Positions 36,781-45,581 of a stretch of DNA of 64,000 bases are shown here, in pieces (position 1 is the stretch's first letter; each line of letters begins with the position of its first letter). The stretch is from contig NZ_VMSJ01000002.1 in the NCBI RefSeq assembly GCF_007713705.1, positions 62,001-126,000 on the forward strand, in the 5' to 3' direction. A program made the translations under genes and the position numbers. The notes beneath the pieces are model-generated. The model searched no databases. It was not told where the DNA came from and was given only the letters and a program-made list of their open reading frames with translations. This DNA is from Salinicoccus cyprini (lineage in GTDB: Bacteria > Bacillota > Bacilli > Staphylococcales > Salinicoccaceae).

Positions 36781-38232
36781 TTAAGTGAGATGCTGTTCGT
36801 TAAGTCTGCTCAACTCTTTGACGATTTTGCGACTATCCGCGTTGAGCTGGCTGACATGAACAGTGTTCCCCTTCTCCTCAAACTTTCTCACGATCGTATC
36901 AATTGCATCCACTGCAGAATCATCCCAGAGGTGAGCCTGTGAGAAGTCGAGTTCGATCGCCTTGTCGTATTCCTTGAATTCTATCTGATCGATCATTGTA
37001 TCAATCGAGGCAAAGAATATCTGTCCTTGAAAGCGTACCACATTTCTGACATTGAGTGATTCAAAAGTAACGACCACTTTGGATATTTTTGTGGCAAAGA
37101 ATATTGCGCTGAAGAGCACACCGACGACGACACCGATGGCCAGGTTGTGAGTGAACAGGACGACAGCAACAGTGACGACCATGACGAATGCGTCCGTTCG
37201 TGGCGCCTTGGCCAGATATCTGAAGGAACCCCAGTCGAAAGTTCCGATGGATACCATGACCACGATGCCTGCCAGAATGGGCATTGGTATCTGGACCACC
37301 CAATTGCCCAGTACAATGATGAGGAAAATCAGCACTACGCCAGCAGTGAGTGACGACAGCCGTGTTGTCGCCCCGGATTTTACATTGATGACAGACTGGC
37401 CGATCATGGCACAGCCACCCATGCCACCAAAGAATCCAGTAATGAAGTTAGCAATGCCCTGTCCCCGGGATTCCCTATTCTTACTGCTGTAGGTATCTGT
37501 CGCATTATCGACAATCTTTGCTGTCAGCAGGCTTTCCACCAGTCCGACGACGGCCATGGATAGCGAATAAGGCAGTATGATCTGCAATGTTTCCATATTG
37601 AAAGGTACATTCGGGATGAAGAAGCTCGGCAGGGAACGTTTGATATTGCCGAGATTGCCAACCGTACGGACTTCAGAACCGAGGAAGATGTATATCGCAG
37701 TCAGAACGACCAGCGCAATCAGTGGTGCTGGCAGTTTCTTAATGAATCTTGGAACGATATACACGATTAGAAGCGTGACGATGACATAGACATAGGTGTC
37801 GATGGAAATGCCAAATATATGCTCGATCTGCGACATGAAAATCATAATGCCAAGTGCATTGACAAAACCAATCATTACAGAATTTGGTATGAATTTCATC
37901 AGCTTACCGACTTTCAAAAAGCCGAGTATCAACTGTATGACGCCCATGAGAATTGTAGCAGCCAACAGATAGTCCAGACCATACTCGCTTACAAGGGGTA
38001 CAATCAGCAGCGCAATGGCACCTGTTGCACCGGAAATCATTGCTGGGCGTCCACCGACGATCGAAATGATTACAGATATAAGAAATGAAGCGTATAGCCC
38101 GACCATTGGATCGACTCCGGCAATAATGGAGAACGCAATTGCTTCAGGTATAAGTGCCAATGCAACAACGATACCTGCCATGATGTTGGCCCCAGGTGCA
38201 GCAAGCCATTCTCTTTTCAACTTTTCTATCAT
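36781..38232 (-). CDS. SulP-family anion transporter with STAS domain, copy 1
   Basis: 483 residues, about 12-14 membrane segments with [19 protein letters not shown] and [19 protein letters not shown], then a C-terminal STAS domain ([18 protein letters not shown]). SulP proteins carry sulfate, bicarbonate or other anions, often with Na+. The STAS serine region DDS is intact. The second copy at 48017-49468 is very similar throughout, so the two may differ in regulation or affinity. Confidence 0.92.
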   Translation of the reverse strand: MIEKLKREWLAAPGANIMAGIVVALALIPEAIAFSIIAGVDPMVGLYASFLISVIISIVGGRPAMISGATGAIALLIVPLVSEYGLDYLLAATILMGVIQLILGFLKVGKLMKFIPNSVMIGFVNALGIMIFMSQIEHIFGISIDTYVYVIVTLLIVYIVPRFIKKLPAPLIALVVLTAIYIFLGSEVRTVGNLGNIKRSLPSFFIPNVPFNMETLQIILPYSLSMAVVGLVESLLTAKIVDNATDTYSSKNRESRGQGIANFITGFFGGMGGCAMIGQSVINVKSGATTRLSSLTAGVVLIFLIIVLGNWVVQIPMPILAGIVVMVSIGTFDWGSFRYLAKAPRTDAFVMVVTVAVVLFTHNLAIGVVVGVLFSAIFFATKISKVVVTFESLNVRNVVRFQGQIFFASIDTMIDQIEFKEYDKAIELDFSQAHLWDDSAVDAIDTIVRKFEEKGNTVHVSQLNADSRKIVKELSRLNEQHLT

Positions 38233-38371
38233 AAAAAACCTCCTGATTCCTGAAAAGAATAAGGCAAGTATAACAGAAAAGTTTCAAAAATATATCCCTT
38301 TATGATACTATAAGCACTTTCAATATAAAACTTTTTTATATAGAAGGCAAATTATTGAACCAGCATAAAAA

Positions 38372-38399
38372 GAAGCATGAATCAGTTGATCCATGCTTC
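38372..38399 (-). terminator. Intrinsic terminator of hsp20
   Basis: Perfect 8-bp stem GAAGCATG / CATGCTTC with a 12-nt loop and T-run on the minus strand, 16 bp after the hsp20 stop. Confidence 0.8.
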
Positions 38400-38414
38400 C
38401 TGCACTATCTTCAT

Positions 38415-38840
38415 TTAGTTGATTTCAATACGTTTCGAATAGTTGTCTCTACTTGTCTTGGGCAGTGTAATCTTCAGTACCCCATTATTGAAGTCGGCTG
38501 TAATACCTTCTTCTCTGATGTTATCAAATGTAAACTGTCGTTTGATTGTACTGTAGCTGCGCTCACGGTGAATCACGCGGCCAAGGTCACTTTTCAATTC
38601 ATTCTCGGTGGACTGGTCGGCTGAAATGGAAAGTACGCCATTCGTATATTCAATGCTGATGTTCTCCTTCTCGATACCTGGCAATTCAGCTTCAAGTACA
38701 TAAGTGCTGTCATATTCGCGAATATCGGATTTCATCGTACTCTCAGGCATCTGGGGAAATAGCTGGCGGCCAAAATCTCTGAAAATATCACTCGGATTCA
38801 TGTCGAAAAGGCTGTTGGAAGGTCTTGGTTCGTAAGCCAT
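38415..38840 (-). CDS. Hsp20/alpha-crystallin family small heat-shock protein
   Basis: 141 residues. Alpha-crystallin domain with YVLEAELPGIEKENISIEY, a GVLSISA strand and the C-terminal GVLKITLPK element, as in bacterial IbpA-type holdases. It binds unfolding proteins without ATP. RBS AAAGGAGAG before ATG. Upstream lie an inverted repeat and ATAACG hexamers; no CIRCE or CtsR box was seen. Confidence 0.93.
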   Translation of the reverse strand: MAYEPRPSNSLFDMNPSDIFRDFGRQLFPQMPESTMKSDIREYDSTYVLEAELPGIEKENISIEYTNGVLSISADQSTENELKSDLGRVIHRERSYSTIKRQFTFDNIREEGITADFNNGVLKITLPKTSRDNYSKRIEIN

Positions 38841-38881
38841 TTTACATCTCTCCTTTAATGATTACATATAAGACTCGGTGT

Positions 38882-38906
38882 CTATACTATTGCATCTTCA
38901 GTATAG
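38882..38906. promoter_or_regulatory. Inverted repeat upstream of hsp20
   Basis: Perfect 7-bp arms CTATACT / AGTATAG with an 11-bp spacer, 42-66 bp upstream of the hsp20 start, where the promoter should be. Candidate operator. Confidence 0.4.
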
Positions 38907-38931
38907 CATCGTGAACCAGTATGGTCGAATG

Positions 38932-39016
38932 ATAACGCCTGTCAATATACTAACAATCTACTATTAGCAGAGTAATAAATAGATGTATCGCAATGCGGTA
39001 TAACGCTCATATAACG
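38932..39016. repeat. Three ATAACG hexamers upstream of hsp20
   Basis: Direct copies at 38932, 39000 and 39011, the last two 11 bp apart, in the gap between hsp20 and the NUDIX gene. Confidence 0.45.
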
Positions 39017-39027
39017 TATTGGATAAA

Positions 39028-39474
39028 CTACATTAGAGCCACTTTCCAGTCTGCATCATAAAAGAATTCAGATATGCTATCATCAGCAAACACTCTGTAC
39101 ATGTCTTCAAAATCATTTGCCAGTGTGTAGTTTGCAAGGTCTTCGGGTTCAATCCAGGAGACTTCTCCTTCAGCAGAGCTTGCCAGTTCACCTTCGAATT
39201 CCTTCGCTCTATAGAAGAACACAATATACCGCTCTTCATTTGCAGTCTGAAACTGCTTAACCCCGCAGAGTTTAGGATTTCTGATAGTGAGTCCCGTCTC
39301 CTCGAATACTTCCCGGATCACGGAGTCATGGAAAGACTCCCCCTTCTCGATATGACCTCCTGGGAAAGTCACGCCAGGCCAGTTATGCTTCAGTCTATCC
39401 TGAATCAGTATTTGCCCTTTTTCATTTTGTATCATGCACATATTTGTAAGAATTGCCATTTCTGCTCTGCTCAT
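39028..39474 (-). CDS. NUDIX hydrolase (8-oxo-dGTP diphosphatase-like)
   Basis: 148 residues with a complete Nudix box, GGHIEKGESFHDSVI followed by REVFEETGL. The short form and QDRLKHNWPGVTFPGG resemble MutT-like nucleotide-pool sanitising enzymes, but other nucleoside diphosphate derivatives are possible substrates. ATG 39474 follows GAGGTG. Confidence 0.88.
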   Translation of the reverse strand: MSRAEMAILTNMCMIQNEKGQILIQDRLKHNWPGVTFPGGHIEKGESFHDSVIREVFEETGLTIRNPKLCGVKQFQTANEERYIVFFYRAKEFEGELASSAEGEVSWIEPEDLANYTLANDFEDMYRVFADDSISEFFYDADWKVALM

Positions 39475-39613
39475 AACGCACCTCAATGTTAGAATGTTCT
39501 TATAGATAGTCTATCATTTTAAAGATCTATTCAGAATCATAATAGTGAAATTTTACTTAATAAAAAGATGGCAATGAAGAGGCGTGTCTGTCGATATCAG
39601 TCGCACGAGCATT

Positions 39614-40564
39614 CTACTCGTATGTTTGCCTGCTTTCAAAATAGCACTTTGCAATGAAGTGTGCATATCGAATCAGTACGTAGGCGACAATGGCCACAGC
39701 CAGATAAAGCTCGAAAGTAAAAAGATACGTCAGGATGATGTTCATCCGTCCCATGGTGTTAAAAAAATCCAATACGTGGATAATTGCTGTAGCTGAAATG
39801 ACTGTTGGGAATGTGAGTGCAGCATAGCTTGGGTGGAACTTTATTTCCAGCATTTTCGGCATTATGAGGACAATCAAAAAATAGAGTATCTGCGAGAGAA
39901 TGAGCAATGTATAGACGAGTATTTCCGATGGGTGGACTACTACTGAGATATAGCCGGTCAGACATAGCGAGCCTGGTGCTGCCAAAATGGCAGTCAGAGG
40001 GAAAGCTGAGCGACTGGCTTTTTCTTTTATCATCTGTCTGATAATAATCGGCAGAAGGATCATATAGAATAGTAGTGCGATCCAGATGATGGCCTGTCCA
40101 AACTCCACTCCAAAATTTCTGGAAGTGGTAGGAATGATGCCGATGCCGACGAAAGTGACAAACCATCCAGGATTGATGTATTCAGATCGTATTCTATTCG
40201 GTGTGATGAAATAGAGTGTAAAGAATATGATCAGTGTAAAATGCATGAGGATGGCCCCCCACCATACAGTGAGCACAAGTATGTCATTCGCGGTGAACCG
40301 GCTCAAAGTACTTGAGAGCACCATCAATGACATCGGAAAAGTAGGTGATATCGCAGCTGCTACGGGATCATTCAAGGATTTTAAGGCATCTCTGCCTGTA
40401 ATGGTTATTTTCATAAAGAAAGGCAGCATTAAAAGGACTCCCATTATAATGAAAGTCCAGCCGAGGATATGATGTTCTATTGAGAAGAATAGGCTGCCGA
40501 GCGATACGAGTCCAAGTATAAGACCGCATATTGACACTGGTACCTGATACAAGAATCGTTTCAT
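39614..40564 (-). CDS. TDT-family (TehA/Mae1-like) carrier, copy 1
   Basis: 316 residues with ten predicted membrane segments. QVPVSICGLILGLVSLG and FGVEFGQAIIWIALLFYMI are typical of the tellurite-resistance/dicarboxylate transporter family, whose members move C4-dicarboxylates, sulfite or other anions, or act as SLAC1-like channels. Start is MKRFLYQ. A tandem paralogue lies 187 bp upstream on the same strand. Confidence 0.82.
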   Translation of the reverse strand: MKRFLYQVPVSICGLILGLVSLGSLFFSIEHHILGWTFIIMGVLLMLPFFMKITITGRDALKSLNDPVAAAISPTFPMSLMVLSSTLSRFTANDILVLTVWWGAILMHFTLIIFFTLYFITPNRIRSEYINPGWFVTFVGIGIIPTTSRNFGVEFGQAIIWIALLFYMILLPIIIRQMIKEKASRSAFPLTAILAAPGSLCLTGYISVVVHPSEILVYTLLILSQILYFLIVLIMPKMLEIKFHPSYAALTFPTVISATAIIHVLDFFNTMGRMNIILTYLFTFELYLAVAIVAYVLIRYAHFIAKCYFESRQTYE

Positions 40565-40751
40565 GTCATGTCACTTCTTTTTTGGATTGAATGTGGTGCA
40601 CCGTATAGAGCACAAAAATCAAGTGTACATCCAGATGCCTGTTTTTTCAATATGGAAAGAAGTGCTGTCTCTTATGCCAGTTCTCATCCGTCTCTTGAAG
40701 CAGGGAACAAGGAACAGGAATCTGAATCTGATTTTTTCAGCAGTATTCTTT

Positions 40752-41681
40752 CTAGTCCCGTGACTGACTGCTTTCGGTATAGCTTTGACCGAGGAACCAT
40801 ATATAGCGCACCAGAATATAGATAATGATGATAACGACGATATACTGCTCGATGGTGGAGAGTACTTCAAGAATACTTTTTAGTGTACCATCAAGCCCCT
40901 TTACATTCAGAGTGTTGTTGAGTGCTGTGGCTGAGATGGCCAAAGGGAATGTCAGCGAAGCATAGCTGGCATAAAACTCTGGCTTCAGCATTTTAGGGAT
41001 GAGTATCAGGGTCACTAAATATAGTAGCTGAGATAGAATCAGTAGTCCATAGACCATGCCGACAGATGGTGGTGACATCACTGAAATATAGGCAGCCAGG
41101 CAGATTGATCCAGGGGTGGCCAATGTCGCAGCTAAAGGGAAGCTCTGACGACTTGGATTGTCCTTGATCATCTTACCGATGACAATTGGAAGCAGAACAA
41201 CTGCAAAAATCAATGCAATCCAGAAAACGATTCTGCCGAATTCGATGCTGAAATTTGTGGAAGTAATCGAGACCATCGCAATCCCTACAAAAGGAATGAA
41301 CCAGCCGGGATGAAGGTAATCCGATTTGAATCTATGCGGTATGACGAAATAGAAAATGAATAGTGTCAACATTGCGAAATGCAGAATGACGGCCATCCAC
41401 CAAACTACAGTGATAAGAGTGCCGTACTCAGTAAAACGGCTCATTATAGTGCATAGAATCATCATCGCCATCGGGAATGCCGCCAACACAGCAGCTGTAA
41501 CCGGATCTTCTAGACTTTTTAGAAACCCTTTGCCCATCGTTATGATTCTCAGAATGAACGGCAACATTAAAATTAATCCCATGGAAGTAAAAGTCCAACC
41601 GAGTATATAGTTCTGCATTGAGAAAAAGAGATTTCCAATCGATATGATACCGAGTATAAGGCCACATATCGCTAGAGGCAC
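40752..41681 (-). CDS. TDT-family carrier, copy 2, with amber codon at position 7
   Basis: 309 residues from GTG 41681, similar to copy 1 over the full length (LAICGLILGIISIGNLFFS, FSIEFGRIVFWIALIF). The ancestral start appears to be ATG 41702: MKRFLD, then TAG (41684-41682), then VPLAICG, compared with MKRFLYQVPVSICG in copy 1. The stop probably arose from CAG. GTG directly after TAG could allow reinitiation, leaving a nearly intact protein; alternatively the gene is silent. The rest of the frame shows no other damage. Confidence 0.75.
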   Translation of the reverse strand: MPLAICGLILGIISIGNLFFSMQNYILGWTFTSMGLILMLPFILRIITMGKGFLKSLEDPVTAAVLAAFPMAMMILCTIMSRFTEYGTLITVVWWMAVILHFAMLTLFIFYFVIPHRFKSDYLHPGWFIPFVGIAMVSITSTNFSIEFGRIVFWIALIFAVVLLPIVIGKMIKDNPSRQSFPLAATLATPGSICLAAYISVMSPPSVGMVYGLLILSQLLYLVTLILIPKMLKPEFYASYASLTFPLAISATALNNTLNVKGLDGTLKSILEVLSTIEQYIVVIIIIYILVRYIWFLGQSYTESSQSRD

Positions 41682-41825
41682 CTAGTCCAGAAATCGTTTC
41701 ATATATTACACTTCTTTTCTTATTGTTGAATTTGGATCTTTCTGTACTCACGCTTTCATTTTGGCTTGCACATGAAGTTCATCTGATTTCAATATGAAAA
41801 GGAGTGATGCAGACACGACCTCTTT

Positions 41826-42263
41826 CTACTCTCCGCCAAGGAAGAATCGAAAGTTGAAAGATTTTGTCCTGTCTACAACATCGCGGTCGAGCCCTGAGTC
41901 TGTGCCTCTTTTCTTATGGGTGGTCTGGTATTGGGAAGAGTTCTGCCAGTTGTGAAAGTCTTCTTCTGCTTCCCAAAGAGAAAGGATGACATAATATTGA
42001 TCCGACTCCGACTTCATTACACGCAGTGCCTTATAGCCGTCCACTGTATCCAGATTCGACTGGCGGCTCAGAAAGCGTGCTTCAAAAGGACCTTCCATGC
42101 CTTCATTGACATATACATTGTTAAGGACACAGTAGCCGCTGTTTTCTATATCCCCTCTGTTTTCGATAATTGTGTAGTAGTTTGTTTCCGTGTTCGTTCG
42201 AATGGATGCAAAATTTTCTTTGATGACCACTCTATAATTTTTTTCCTTATCGATAAGTATCAT
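41826..42263 (-). CDS. HmoB-like heme-degrading monooxygenase (ABM fold)
   Basis: 145 residues; the C-terminal half is an antibiotic-biosynthesis-monooxygenase domain. It shows VLNNVYVNEG and WEAEEDFHNW...QTTHK, where Trp and His are spaced by 10 as in IsdG-type heme oxygenases. It resembles Bacillus HmoB and staphylococcal TraP, whose N-terminal extension is similar. ATG 42263 follows GGAGG; an upstream in-frame start is unsupported. It lies 19 bp after a glycine-zipper gene and near hmoA-like gene on the other strand. Confidence 0.75.
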   Translation of the reverse strand: MILIDKEKNYRVVIKENFASIRTNTETNYYTIIENRGDIENSGYCVLNNVYVNEGMEGPFEARFLSRQSNLDTVDGYKALRVMKSESDQYYVILSLWEAEEDFHNWQNSSQYQTTHKKRGTDSGLDRDVVDRTKSFNFRFFLGGE

Positions 42264-42282
42264 GTTACTGCCTCCAGCTGTA

Positions 42283-42462
42283 CTATTTTTCATTATCGTC
42301 GCGATTCGACATGCCTGCTCCGAGTGCCACACCGATACCTGCTCCAAGTGCGACTCCGATGGCCAGGTTATCCAGAGCAACCCCAAGCGCCGTGCCAACA
42401 CCAATACCTATAGCCAGGCCTGCACCCATCATGGATCTGTTCGGCTGCTTTTTCCCACTCAT
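42283..42462 (-). CDS. 59-residue glycine-zipper membrane protein
   Basis: A short gene with a strong RBS (GGGAGGAG, 7 nt before ATG 42462) and a clean stop at 42283. After a basic start (MSGKKQPNRS) come two Gly/Ala zippers, GAGLAIGIGVGTALGVAL and AIGVALGAGIGVALGAG, then an acidic tail MSNRDDNEK. Such repeats (GxxxG-like) form tightly packed helical hairpins in membranes. It precedes the HmoB-like gene by 19 bp on the same strand, so the two are probably cotranscribed. Role unknown. Confidence 0.8.
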   Translation of the reverse strand: MSGKKQPNRSMMGAGLAIGIGVGTALGVALDNLAIGVALGAGIGVALGAGMSNRDDNEK

Positions 42463-42520
42463 GGAAATCTCCTCCCTTCGATTCTATTTATTTTACATCT
42501 CATATTCAAATAAAGTAAAT

Positions 42521-42544
42521 AATATCAGTTTAGAAGTTGATATT
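42521..42544. promoter_or_regulatory. Inverted repeat in the divergent heme-gene promoter region
   Basis: AATATCA-N10-TGATATT, perfect 7-bp arms, in the 152-bp gap between the glycine-zipper gene and the HmoA-like gene. Possible regulator site, perhaps iron- or heme-responsive; it does not match a full Fur box. Confidence 0.4.
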
Positions 42545-42563
42545 TTATTGAGTAACAGTGTTC

Positions 42564-42593
42564 GTGGTATATTCTCCTTATACCCTATACCAC
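42564..42593 (+). promoter_or_regulatory. Perfect inverted repeat just before the HmoA-like gene
   Basis: GTGGTATA-N14-TATACCAC, 8-bp perfect arms, ending 4 bp before the AAGGAGG ribosome site. Could be an operator or a 5'-UTR hairpin affecting translation. Confidence 0.5.
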
Positions 42594-42614
42594 TTTAAGG
42601 AGGTCATTAGACGT

Positions 42615-42944
42615 ATGATTAAAGCAGTGAATAGAATTAGTATTCAGAAGGGGCGCGTACAGGAAGTCGCTGAACGATTCTCCAAAGCGAAATCGGTCCA
42701 TACTTTCGAAGGGTTCGTATTGATGGAAGTACTGATCAAAGAAGGTACCGAGGAAGAAGATGTAATTGAAGTATGTACGACATGGGAGGATCATGAAAGT
42801 TTCAATGCATGGAGAGAAAGCAGAGCGACACAGAAATCCCATGGGTCAGGTGATAGTGGGAAGAAGCCTGAAGACAATCCGATTCTCGGCGCTGAACTGT
42901 CGATATATGAAGTGTTCGTCCAGCATCATCCTGAAACGAAGTAA
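42615..42944 (+). CDS. IsdG/HmoA-type heme-degrading monooxygenase
   Basis: 109 residues, the usual length. The catalytic triad of IsdG-type enzymes is present at the same positions: Asn6 (KAVNRISI), Trp66 (FNAWRES) and His76 (TQKSH). FEGFVLMEVL and the late PILGAELSIYEV match the fold. It opens heme to release iron. ATG 42615 follows AAGGAGG with about 11 nt spacing. No heme importer lies in the window. Confidence 0.88.
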   Translation: MIKAVNRISIQKGRVQEVAERFSKAKSVHTFEGFVLMEVLIKEGTEEEDVIEVCTTWEDHESFNAWRESRATQKSHGSGDSGKKPEDNPILGAELSIYEVFVQHHPETK

Positions 42945-42951
42945 ACGTTAT

Positions 42952-42982
42952 GAAGCCATTCCAAATTCTTTGGAATGGCTTC
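42952..42982. terminator. Bidirectional terminator
   Basis: Perfect 12-bp stem GAAGCCATTCCA / TGGAATGGCTTC with a 7-nt loop between the convergent HmoA-like and methyltransferase genes. Confidence 0.9.
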
Positions 42983-42986
42983 TATT

Positions 42987-43739
42987 CTAGTGTCTCCTGA
43001 CTTTGATGCGGTAGGAAAGACACTCTTCTAGGGAAGCATTATCACTGTATTGCCAAGCGTTATAATCCATGGCTCCGTTGGGAAAATAACCGATTACATC
43101 AAGTCCCGCCGCCTGGCAAAGCGTATATATCTGCTCCGTGGTGTAGCACTTCAAGTATTGGGACAGCGTATTTTCCGGCTCATCCGCATGCCACCATGTA
43201 TCGATCATTCTATTGTTGTCATAATCATAGTCATATCGTCTTATTACTTCAGGATGATCTACAGGATTAGGACACATGCTTTGTCCATCCGCCTTTATCC
43301 AATGGGTCGGGTTATAGATATCGATAAGTGCTGTGCCATTATCATTGAGCCAGCTTCCAATCCGTTCAAGCAATGTCCGCTGGTCTTCATCCTCACCGAC
43401 TCCAAATCCATCCATGTACAGTATTGTATCGAATGTACTGTCAATTTTGATATCATAGAAATCACCGCATAACGGCGTTATATTGGGTGCAGAATGAGCT
43501 TTTGCCACTTCCACCATCTCTGGAATCAGCTCCACCGTAGTAATCGTGTCAGCATCATCTGCCAATATACGCGCCAATCTACCATCCCAGGCACCGAGCT
43601 CAAGCACATTGCCGAGTGGCCTGCCAACCTGTTCTTTTAAGCTTTTTGCCAAATCCATTTCATAAACAGTGAGTTCACCTTCCTGCTTCAGTGAACGGTA
43701 CTGCATTTCATAAAACTTCTCTGCCCAATTGCTTGCCAT
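42987..43739 (-). CDS. Class I SAM-dependent methyltransferase
   Basis: 250 residues. Motif I VLELGAWDGRLARIL and acidic motif II VELIPEM are clear; the post-II block DTILYMDGFGVG follows. The substrate cannot be inferred. RBS GGAGGAG before ATG. An ATAACG hexamer lies 61 bp upstream. Monocistronic. Confidence 0.85.
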   Translation of the reverse strand: MASNWAEKFYEMQYRSLKQEGELTVYEMDLAKSLKEQVGRPLGNVLELGAWDGRLARILADDADTITTVELIPEMVEVAKAHSAPNITPLCGDFYDIKIDSTFDTILYMDGFGVGEDEDQRTLLERIGSWLNDNGTALIDIYNPTHWIKADGQSMCPNPVDHPEVIRRYDYDYDNNRMIDTWWHADEPENTLSQYLKCYTTEQIYTLCQAAGLDVIGYFPNGAMDYNAWQYSDNASLEECLSYRIKVRRH

Positions 43740-43832
43740 TCATATCTCCTCCTGTAATCTGATTCGAATTACAGGTCAGAGATCAGATAAAGCAACCACA
43801 TAACGTTTCCACCTTTCCATTGCCTTTGAATG

Positions 43833-44045
43833 CTATATCCCTCTCATATAGTCATTATCGCTGATATCGTAACTATGCTTCCTGCCATGCCAGATGGCAA
43901 CCACGTTGGTTCCAATGGCAAATAACGCCGTTACAATCATGAATGCATTTCCCCACCATGTAAAATACAACCAGGAATTGAATATGAGTAAGAGAGCAGG
44001 AAGCAATATGATAATTATAATGATATTTCTGATGTACCTATTCAT
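43833..44045 (-). CDS. Small two-TM protein following the zinc-ribbon gene
   Basis: 70 residues with two hydrophobic helices (YIRNIIIIIILLPALLLIF and FMIVTALFAIGTNVVAIW) and a polar tail. Its ATG overlaps the stop of the zinc-ribbon gene (ATGAATAG), so translation is probably coupled and the two proteins may act together. RBS GAGGGGGA. No known family recognised. Confidence 0.7.
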   Translation of the reverse strand: MNRYIRNIIIIIILLPALLLIFNSWLYFTWWGNAFMIVTALFAIGTNVVAIWHGRKHSYDISDNDYMRGI

Positions 44046-44352
44046 TCCAGAAGTCCCCCTCGTCTGTATTGCTGAGTTCGAAAGTATGGATCTGCAGAAA
44101 AAATCCAATAGATACTGCTGCAACGAGGCAGACGACATAAATCTCCCATGATGCACCAAGAAATGATGGCAGAAAGATCGTCAGAATCATGAGGAAAGTA
44201 ATAAGTGCACTCTTCTTTCTATATCCGTTGGTCAGATACTGCTTCTCCTGACAATGGGGACAGTTCATACTGCGATCGAATGAAAATTTGAACGACTTCC
44301 TCAGCTTCTCTTTGAATGTCCATTGCTTTCCGCATTTCTGGCATCGTGTCAT
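44038..44352 (-). CDS. TIGR04104-like zinc-ribbon membrane protein
   Basis: 104 residues. CQKCGKQW and CPHCQEKQYL form a four-Cys zinc ribbon, followed by two hydrophobic segments (ALITFLMILTIFLPSFL, IYVVCLVAAVSIGFFL). Similar small proteins in Bacilli have unknown function. ATG 44352 follows GGAGGTG. Confidence 0.75.
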   Translation of the reverse strand: MTRCQKCGKQWTFKEKLRKSFKFSFDRSMNCPHCQEKQYLTNGYRKKSALITFLMILTIFLPSFLGASWEIYVVCLVAAVSIGFFLQIHTFELSNTDEGDFWNE

Positions 44353-44498
44353 GCCTTTCACCTCCATGGAACGACAGTACTGCTCAGCTTTCTTTTCCTG
44401 ATTATCTCACAACGATAGAAAAATCTTCAAATATTTTCTAATAGTATGCCAAGAGATTATTGGAATGGCTGTAGTCTCGATCTTATTGAGCAACTGGT

Positions 44499-44528
44499 TT
44501 GTAATGAACTTGAGTGAAAAGATATGAT
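44499..44528 (+). promoter_or_regulatory. Sigma-A promoter of the aldo/keto reductase gene
   Basis: TTGTAA, 18 bp, TATGAT, 36 bp before the ATG at 44564, in an A/T-rich non-coding stretch. Confidence 0.5.
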
Positions 44529-44563
44529 TAAAATGAATCATCTATAGAAAGGAAGTTTTAATC

Positions 44564-45496
44564 ATGGCAAGTTTTACTGAGCTTGGAAATTCCGGCATCA
44601 AGGTCCATCCTATTGCACTGGGTGCAAATGCGGTTGGCGGTCACAATCTCTATCAAAATCTGGATGAAGAGGCGGGTCGTCAAGTAGTCAGAGATGCGAT
44701 TGATGCAGGCGTCACTTTGATTGATACAGCCTATATATACGGTCCGGAACGTTCTGAAGAACTGGTTGGTGAAGTAATCAAAGAATACAACCGCGAAGAC
44801 ATCATCATTGCCACAAAAGCAGCACATGCCTTTGACGAAGATGGCAACCAGTACTTCGACAACTCGCCGGAATTCCTCAAGCATGCTGTAGAAGATGCAC
44901 TCAAGCGGCTGAAGACGGACTATATCGATCTGTTCTATATTCACTTCCCTGACGAGGACACACCAAAGGATGAAGCAGTGGAGGCATTGGAAGAATTGAA
45001 ATCACAAGGAAAAATACGTGCAATCGGTGTTTCCAACTTCTCCATTGAGCAGCTCAAGCAAGCGGACAAGAATGGACATGTCGACGTCTATCAAGGTCAG
45101 TACAATCTCTTTGATCGTTCAGCTGAAAAAGATTTATTAAAATATACAGCTGACAACCAGATTACTTTTGTTCCGTACTTTCCACTAGCTGCCGGACTGC
45201 TAGCCGGCAAATATGATGAGAATACGAAATTTGAAGATCTGAGAGCAGACCTTCCTTTCTATAAAGAAGAGCAGTTCGAAGAAAACTTGAAAAAGGTCGA
45301 TGAGCTGAAGAAGATCGCAGAAGAAAAAGGCGAGGAAGTGGCGCACATCGTACTCGCGTTCTATCTCACCCGTCCTTCCATGGATCTTCTGATTCCAGGA
45401 GCTAAAAATGGGGAGCAGATCCGCTCCAACTTAAGAGCAGCGGAAATTGAATTGACTGAGGATGAAATCAGCAGGATAGATGAAATCTTCTCCTAG
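44564..45496 (+). CDS. Aldo/keto reductase
   Basis: 310-residue NADPH-dependent TIM-barrel enzyme. The catalytic tetrad is visible: Asp and Tyr in [11 protein letters not shown], Lys in IIIATKAA, and His in [21 protein letters not shown] and the C-terminal cofactor region [15 protein letters not shown] follow the family pattern. It reduces aldehydes or ketones; substrate unknown. RBS AAGGAAG. Confidence 0.92.
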   Translation: MASFTELGNSGIKVHPIALGANAVGGHNLYQNLDEEAGRQVVRDAIDAGVTLIDTAYIYGPERSEELVGEVIKEYNREDIIIATKAAHAFDEDGNQYFDNSPEFLKHAVEDALKRLKTDYIDLFYIHFPDEDTPKDEAVEALEELKSQGKIRAIGVSNFSIEQLKQADKNGHVDVYQGQYNLFDRSAEKDLLKYTADNQITFVPYFPLAAGLLAGKYDENTKFEDLRADLPFYKEEQFEENLKKVDELKKIAEEKGEEVAHIVLAFYLTRPSMDLLIPGAKNGEQIRSNLRAAEIELTEDEISRIDEIFS

Positions 45497-45532
45497 TCTT
45501 CATTCATGTTCCAACAGTTGAATATGTATTAC

Positions 45533-45570
45533 AGAACAAGCCTCGGATGATTGCATCCGAGGCTTGTTCT
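45533..45570. terminator. Bidirectional terminator
   Basis: Stem AGAACAAGCCTCGGATG / CATCCGAGGCTTGTTCT with a 4-nt loop between the convergent aldo/keto reductase and MDR genes. Confidence 0.92.
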
Positions 45571-45581
45571 GCATATTGCTA

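Noticed and set aside
38841-38930. CIRCE or CtsR box before hsp20
   Set aside because: No TTAGCACTC-N9-GAGTGCTAA or AGTCAAA-type direct repeat was found; only an unrelated inverted repeat is present.
40752-41681. TDT copy 2 as a plain pseudogene
   Set aside because: Apart from the amber codon at position 7 the frame is intact and GTG follows at once, so a working product is possible.
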